A DNA stretch of 64,000 nt from Streptomyces lomondensis (GTDB lineage Bacteria > Actinomycetota > Actinomycetes > Streptomycetales > Streptomycetaceae). The DNA is taken from NCBI RefSeq assembly GCF_014651035.1, contig NZ_BMWC01000004.1, forward strand, positions 186,001 to 250,000, in the 5' to 3' direction. Positions 61,737 through 64,000 of this stretch are shown one piece after another. A program made the translations under genes and the position numbers. Each line of letters opens with the position of its first letter. Position 1 is the first letter of the stretch. A model generated the notes under the pieces. The model was not told the origin of the DNA and did not search any database. It saw only the letters and a program-made list of their open reading frames with translations.

Positions 61737-63140
61737 ATGGAATCCCAGTGGGCTGACGGCGGATCCGTGGACCTGGACGACACGCGGCTGGAGGCGCTGA
61801 GTCCGCAACCGCTGCTGACCCGGGACTACGAGACGCGTCCCGCGCTCGTGTACGAGCGGCTGCGGCAGCAGCACGGCCCGGTCGCGCCGGTCGACCTGCT
61901 GGGGGTGCCCGCCTGGCTGGTCCTCGGCTACCGCGAGGCGCTCCAGGTGCTCCAGGACGACGACGGCTGGCCCAAGGGGCTGGAGAACTGGCGGGCCCGC
62001 TCCGAGGGCCGGGTCCCGGCCGACTGGCCGCTCGGACCGTCCCTGGAGGTCAACCACATCCTGATCCAGGGCGGCCCCGGATACCGCCCGTTGCGCACGG
62101 CCTGGGACGTGGCCCTCAAGCCCTTCCAGGACCCGCGCCACCCCCAGGCCAAGCGCCTGAAGTCCGCCGTCACCGCCTACGCCGACGAGCTGATCACGCT
62201 GGTCGGGCAGGGCGGCAGGACGGGCGTGGCCGACCTGTCCGCGCAGTTCTCCCGGCCGCTGCCGCTGATGGTGGCCAGCCATCTGCTCGGCTTCCCCGGC
62301 TCGCAGGGCGACGACGCTCTGATGGACATGTGGCGCGTGCTCGACGCGGGCCCGGACGCCGAGGCAGCGCTGGAGCGCCTGCTGGCGACGCTGGCCGAAC
62401 TGGCCGCGCTGAAGCTGGAGAAGCCCGGCGACGACTTCCCCTCCTACCTGCTGGCCGCGCACCCGGGCCTGTCGCTCGACCACCTGGCCCGCGAGCTGTT
62501 CATGCTGCTGGGCATGACCTCCGACCACGTCGGCATCCTCATCTCCAACACCGTGGTCGAGGTCATCTCGGGGGAGAGCAGCGTGCGCGCCAGCCTGTCC
62601 GCCGGGATGGTCAGGGAGACCATGAACCGGGTGGTCATGCGCAAGCCGCCGCTGGTGAACTTCGTCCCGCGCTTCGCCGCCCGGGACACCCCGCTCGGCA
62701 ACTACACGATCCGGGCCGGCGACCCGGTGTGGGTCTCCTCGGCCGCCGCGCACGCCGACCCGCTCTTCGCCGACCACGTCGCCTCCGGCACCACCATCAG
62801 CACCCGGGCGCACCTGTCCTGGGGCGCGGGCCCGCGCCAGTGCCCGGCGCGGGAGCTAGCCTCGACGGTCGCGGCGGCCGGTGTGGGGCGTCTTTTCGAG
62901 CGGTTCTCCCACCTGGACCTCGCCCTGCCCGCCGACCAACTGCCGTGGCGGTCCTCGCCGTTCATGCGCGGCCTGCGCTCGCTGCCCGTGCGGTACGCCC
63001 TGGCCTCGGCGCCGCCCGCGCGGCCGATGGTGGACGACCCCGTGCCGGGGGTGGCCGAGGAGGTCCTGCCGGACCAGTCCGCCCGGCAGCGCTCCTCGCT
63101 GTGGCGCTATCTGACGGGGCTGATCCGCGGCGGGCGCTGA
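61737..63140 (+). CDS. Cytochrome P450, CYP157-like, without ExxR
   Basis: About 467 residues from ATG 61737, with GGAGGG upstream; an earlier GTG (61701) lacks one. The haem-binding loop is present with its Cys ligand (HLSWGAGPRQCPARELA), and PRFAARDTPLGNYTIRAGDP precedes it. The K-helix ExxR, almost invariant in P450s, reads RETMNRVVM, with Asn where Arg is expected and the Arg displaced by one. CYP157 enzymes of Streptomyces are known exceptions to ExxR and are often linked to conservons. No conservon lies next to this gene; the flanking gene is a lanthipeptide synthetase. Confidence 0.85.
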   Translation: MESQWADGGSVDLDDTRLEALSPQPLLTRDYETRPALVYERLRQQHGPVAPVDLLGVPAWLVLGYREALQVLQDDDGWPKGLENWRARSEGRVPADWPLGPSLEVNHILIQGGPGYRPLRTAWDVALKPFQDPRHPQAKRLKSAVTAYADELITLVGQGGRTGVADLSAQFSRPLPLMVASHLLGFPGSQGDDALMDMWRVLDAGPDAEAALERLLATLAELAALKLEKPGDDFPSYLLAAHPGLSLDHLARELFMLLGMTSDHVGILISNTVVEVISGESSVRASLSAGMVRETMNRVVMRKPPLVNFVPRFAARDTPLGNYTIRAGDPVWVSSAAAHADPLFADHVASGTTISTRAHLSWGAGPRQCPARELASTVAAAGVGRLFERFSHLDLALPADQLPWRSSPFMRGLRSLPVRYALASAPPARPMVDDPVPGVAEEVLPDQSARQRSSLWRYLTGLIRGGR

Positions 63141-63169
63141 CCGCGGACCCGGTCGAAAACACCCGGGGC

Positions 63170-63199
63170 GCATCGCCGTTTCTCCCGGCCCCGGGGTGA
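63170..63199 (+). terminator. Probable terminator after the P450 gene
   Basis: CACCCGGGG and CCCCGGGGTG form an imperfect stem about 30 bp after the P450 stop, with one bulged G. It separates the P450 and LanKC transcription units. Confidence 0.45.
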
Positions 63200-63396
63200 C
63201 GATCTCCCGCCGCACGCGTGACAAACGGAGGTGTTCCGCGGCGATCGACTCTGCAATCCTCGGTAGTGACCCCGGGTGAACGTTCCCCCCACGAAGTCCA
63301 GAAGGCTCCACTCATCTCAGGAGCCATGGATCCGCCTTACCGGCATCGAGCCCCTCGCGGGCATCGAGCCCATCGGCAGAGACCCGGGAGACTCCC

Positions 63397-64000
63397 GTGG
63401 ACATGCGCTACGAGGCGTTCTGCCTCATGGACCCGGATTTCTACGACACGCCCGCGCGTGCCAAAGGGCAGAGCGACAGCTTCGAACTGGCGCGATGTCC
63501 GGCCCCGGACGGGTGGGTCCGGTCCGATCTGGAAAGCTGGGTGGTTCTCACCCCCGACGGCCTGGTGCTTCCGCCGCAGGGCTGGAAGATCCACGTGTCG
63601 GCCTCGCTCGGCACGGCGCGGGACGTCCTGACCGCCGTATGGGACTACTGCGTCCCCCGTCGTATCGCCTTCAAATTCCTGCCGAGCGAGGACCACCTCC
63701 TCCTCGCCAACGCGAAGTACGCCCCCCGCGGATCCAGCGGCAAGTTCGTGACGATCTACCCGGCGGACGAGGCCCAGCTCGAAACGGTCCTCCACGAGCT
63801 GGGCCCCGTCGTGGCGGGTCGTCCGGGCCCGTACATCCTCAGCGACCTGCGCTGGGGTGACGGACCGCTGTACGTCCGGTACGGGGGGTTCGCCGTCCGG
63901 ACCTGTGTGGCGCCCGACGGCGAGCTGGTGCCGGCGATCGAGGACGCGTCCGGGCGGCTCGTGCCCGACGTGCGCGGACCGGTGTTCCGGGTGCCCGACT
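63397..64000 (+). CDS. Class III lanthionine synthetase (LanKC/RamC-like), N-terminal part
   Basis: The frame is open from GTG 63397 (GGGAG five nt upstream; ATG 63403 is an alternative) to the window end, giving the first 201 codons. RYEAFCLMDPDFYDTPARA, YCVPRRIAFKFLPSEDHLLL, LANAKYAPRGSSGKFVTIYP and VAGRPGPYILSDLRW match the N-terminal phosphoSer/Thr lyase domain of LanKC/RamC enzymes. The kinase and cyclase domains should follow outside the window. Such enzymes make labionin/lanthionine rings in SapB-like peptides. I found no precursor gene upstream. In ram-type clusters the precursor lies downstream, beyond the edge. Confidence 0.88.
   Translation, partial: MDMRYEAFCLMDPDFYDTPARAKGQSDSFELARCPAPDGWVRSDLESWVVLTPDGLVLPPQGWKIHVSASLGTARDVLTAVWDYCVPRRIAFKFLPSEDHLLLANAKYAPRGSSGKFVTIYPADEAQLETVLHELGPVVAGRPGPYILSDLRWGDGPLYVRYGGFAVRTCVAPDGELVPAIEDASGRLVPDVRGPVFRVPD

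Noticed and set aside
63141..63396. Lanthipeptide precursor gene upstream of LanKC
   Set aside because: Short ORFs here (for example ATG 63326 with AGGAG) have no Ser/Cys-rich core or leader-like sequence and overlap LanKC out of frame.

Overview
The window is very GC-rich (roughly 72% by eye). It has dense, mostly non-overlapping genes on both strands, many GTG starts, and families typical of filamentous actinomycetes: a conservon, a MHYT protein, SpoIIE-type phosphatases, a class III lanthipeptide synthetase and a CYP157-like P450. It is almost certainly chromosomal DNA of a Streptomyces species. I saw no tRNA, rRNA, CRISPR array, insertion sequence or prophage gene. Most of the window looks like ordinary chromosome with small, independently regulated cassettes.

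Layout. 1-5.3 kb: the 3' end of xylA and a palindromic terminator, a small membrane protein, then a translationally coupled SWIM-protein/SNF2-helicase pair on the minus strand. 5.4-9.5 kb: small hypotheticals, an MpaB/DUF2236 oxygenase-like protein, a methyltransferase and a seven-helix MHYT sensor. 9.5-14.7 kb: a 21-bp tandem repeat followed by a complete conservon (cvnA-B-C-D), an elegant bidirectional terminator, a PPOX-type enzyme and a solo roadblock protein similar to CvnB. 14.8-20.4 kb: a DUF6397-like protein, a VOC protein, a Fpg/Nei DNA glycosylase, an SDR enzyme, a DMT transporter and a stand-alone PD-(D/E)XK nuclease-like protein. 20.4-25.1 kb: an auxiliary heat-shock locus (Hsp20, two small Cys-containing proteins, an HPD-less J protein, DnaK, GrpE) with one clear and one degenerate HAIR (HspR) element.

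25.1-33.6 kb: a secreted pectate lyase with a sharp promoter/LacI-type operator, a SMI1/KNR4 protein, a DHFR-like reductase, a DoxX protein divergent from a Cys-rich HTH regulator, an alpha/beta hydrolase divergent from a TetR regulator over a long palindrome, a GNAT fragment and TesB. 33.6-41.6 kb: a Ski2-like helicase, a membrane hydrolase-like protein, zinc-independent L31 with a DUF5709 protein, and a heterodimeric ABC exporter with one canonical and one degenerate ATP site. 41.8-49.5 kb: a secreted PNGase A-like amidase, a dicarboxylate symporter behind a perfect Crp motif, a MarR/ABC-exporter pair, a MltG-like transglycosylase and a flavoprotein. 49.5-52.4 kb: an ssuCBA-type sulfonate uptake operon preceded by a 27-residue Cys-ending leader peptide with its own leaderless promoter. 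52.5-61.6 kb: a YjbQ protein, a very large GAF/SpoIIE/HATPase phosphatase, a CUT2-like sugar ABC operon and an NDH-2-like flavoprotein. 61.7-64 kb: a P450 lacking ExxR and, running off the right edge, the N-terminal part of a LanKC class III lanthipeptide synthetase.

The most interesting material is the LanKC gene at the edge, the attenuator-like leader peptide, the HspR-type second chaperone locus with a non-canonical J protein, the rearranged cvnC/cvnD junction, the asymmetric ABC pair, and a 12-bp palindrome that recurs in the first 11 kb and is not seen afterwards.
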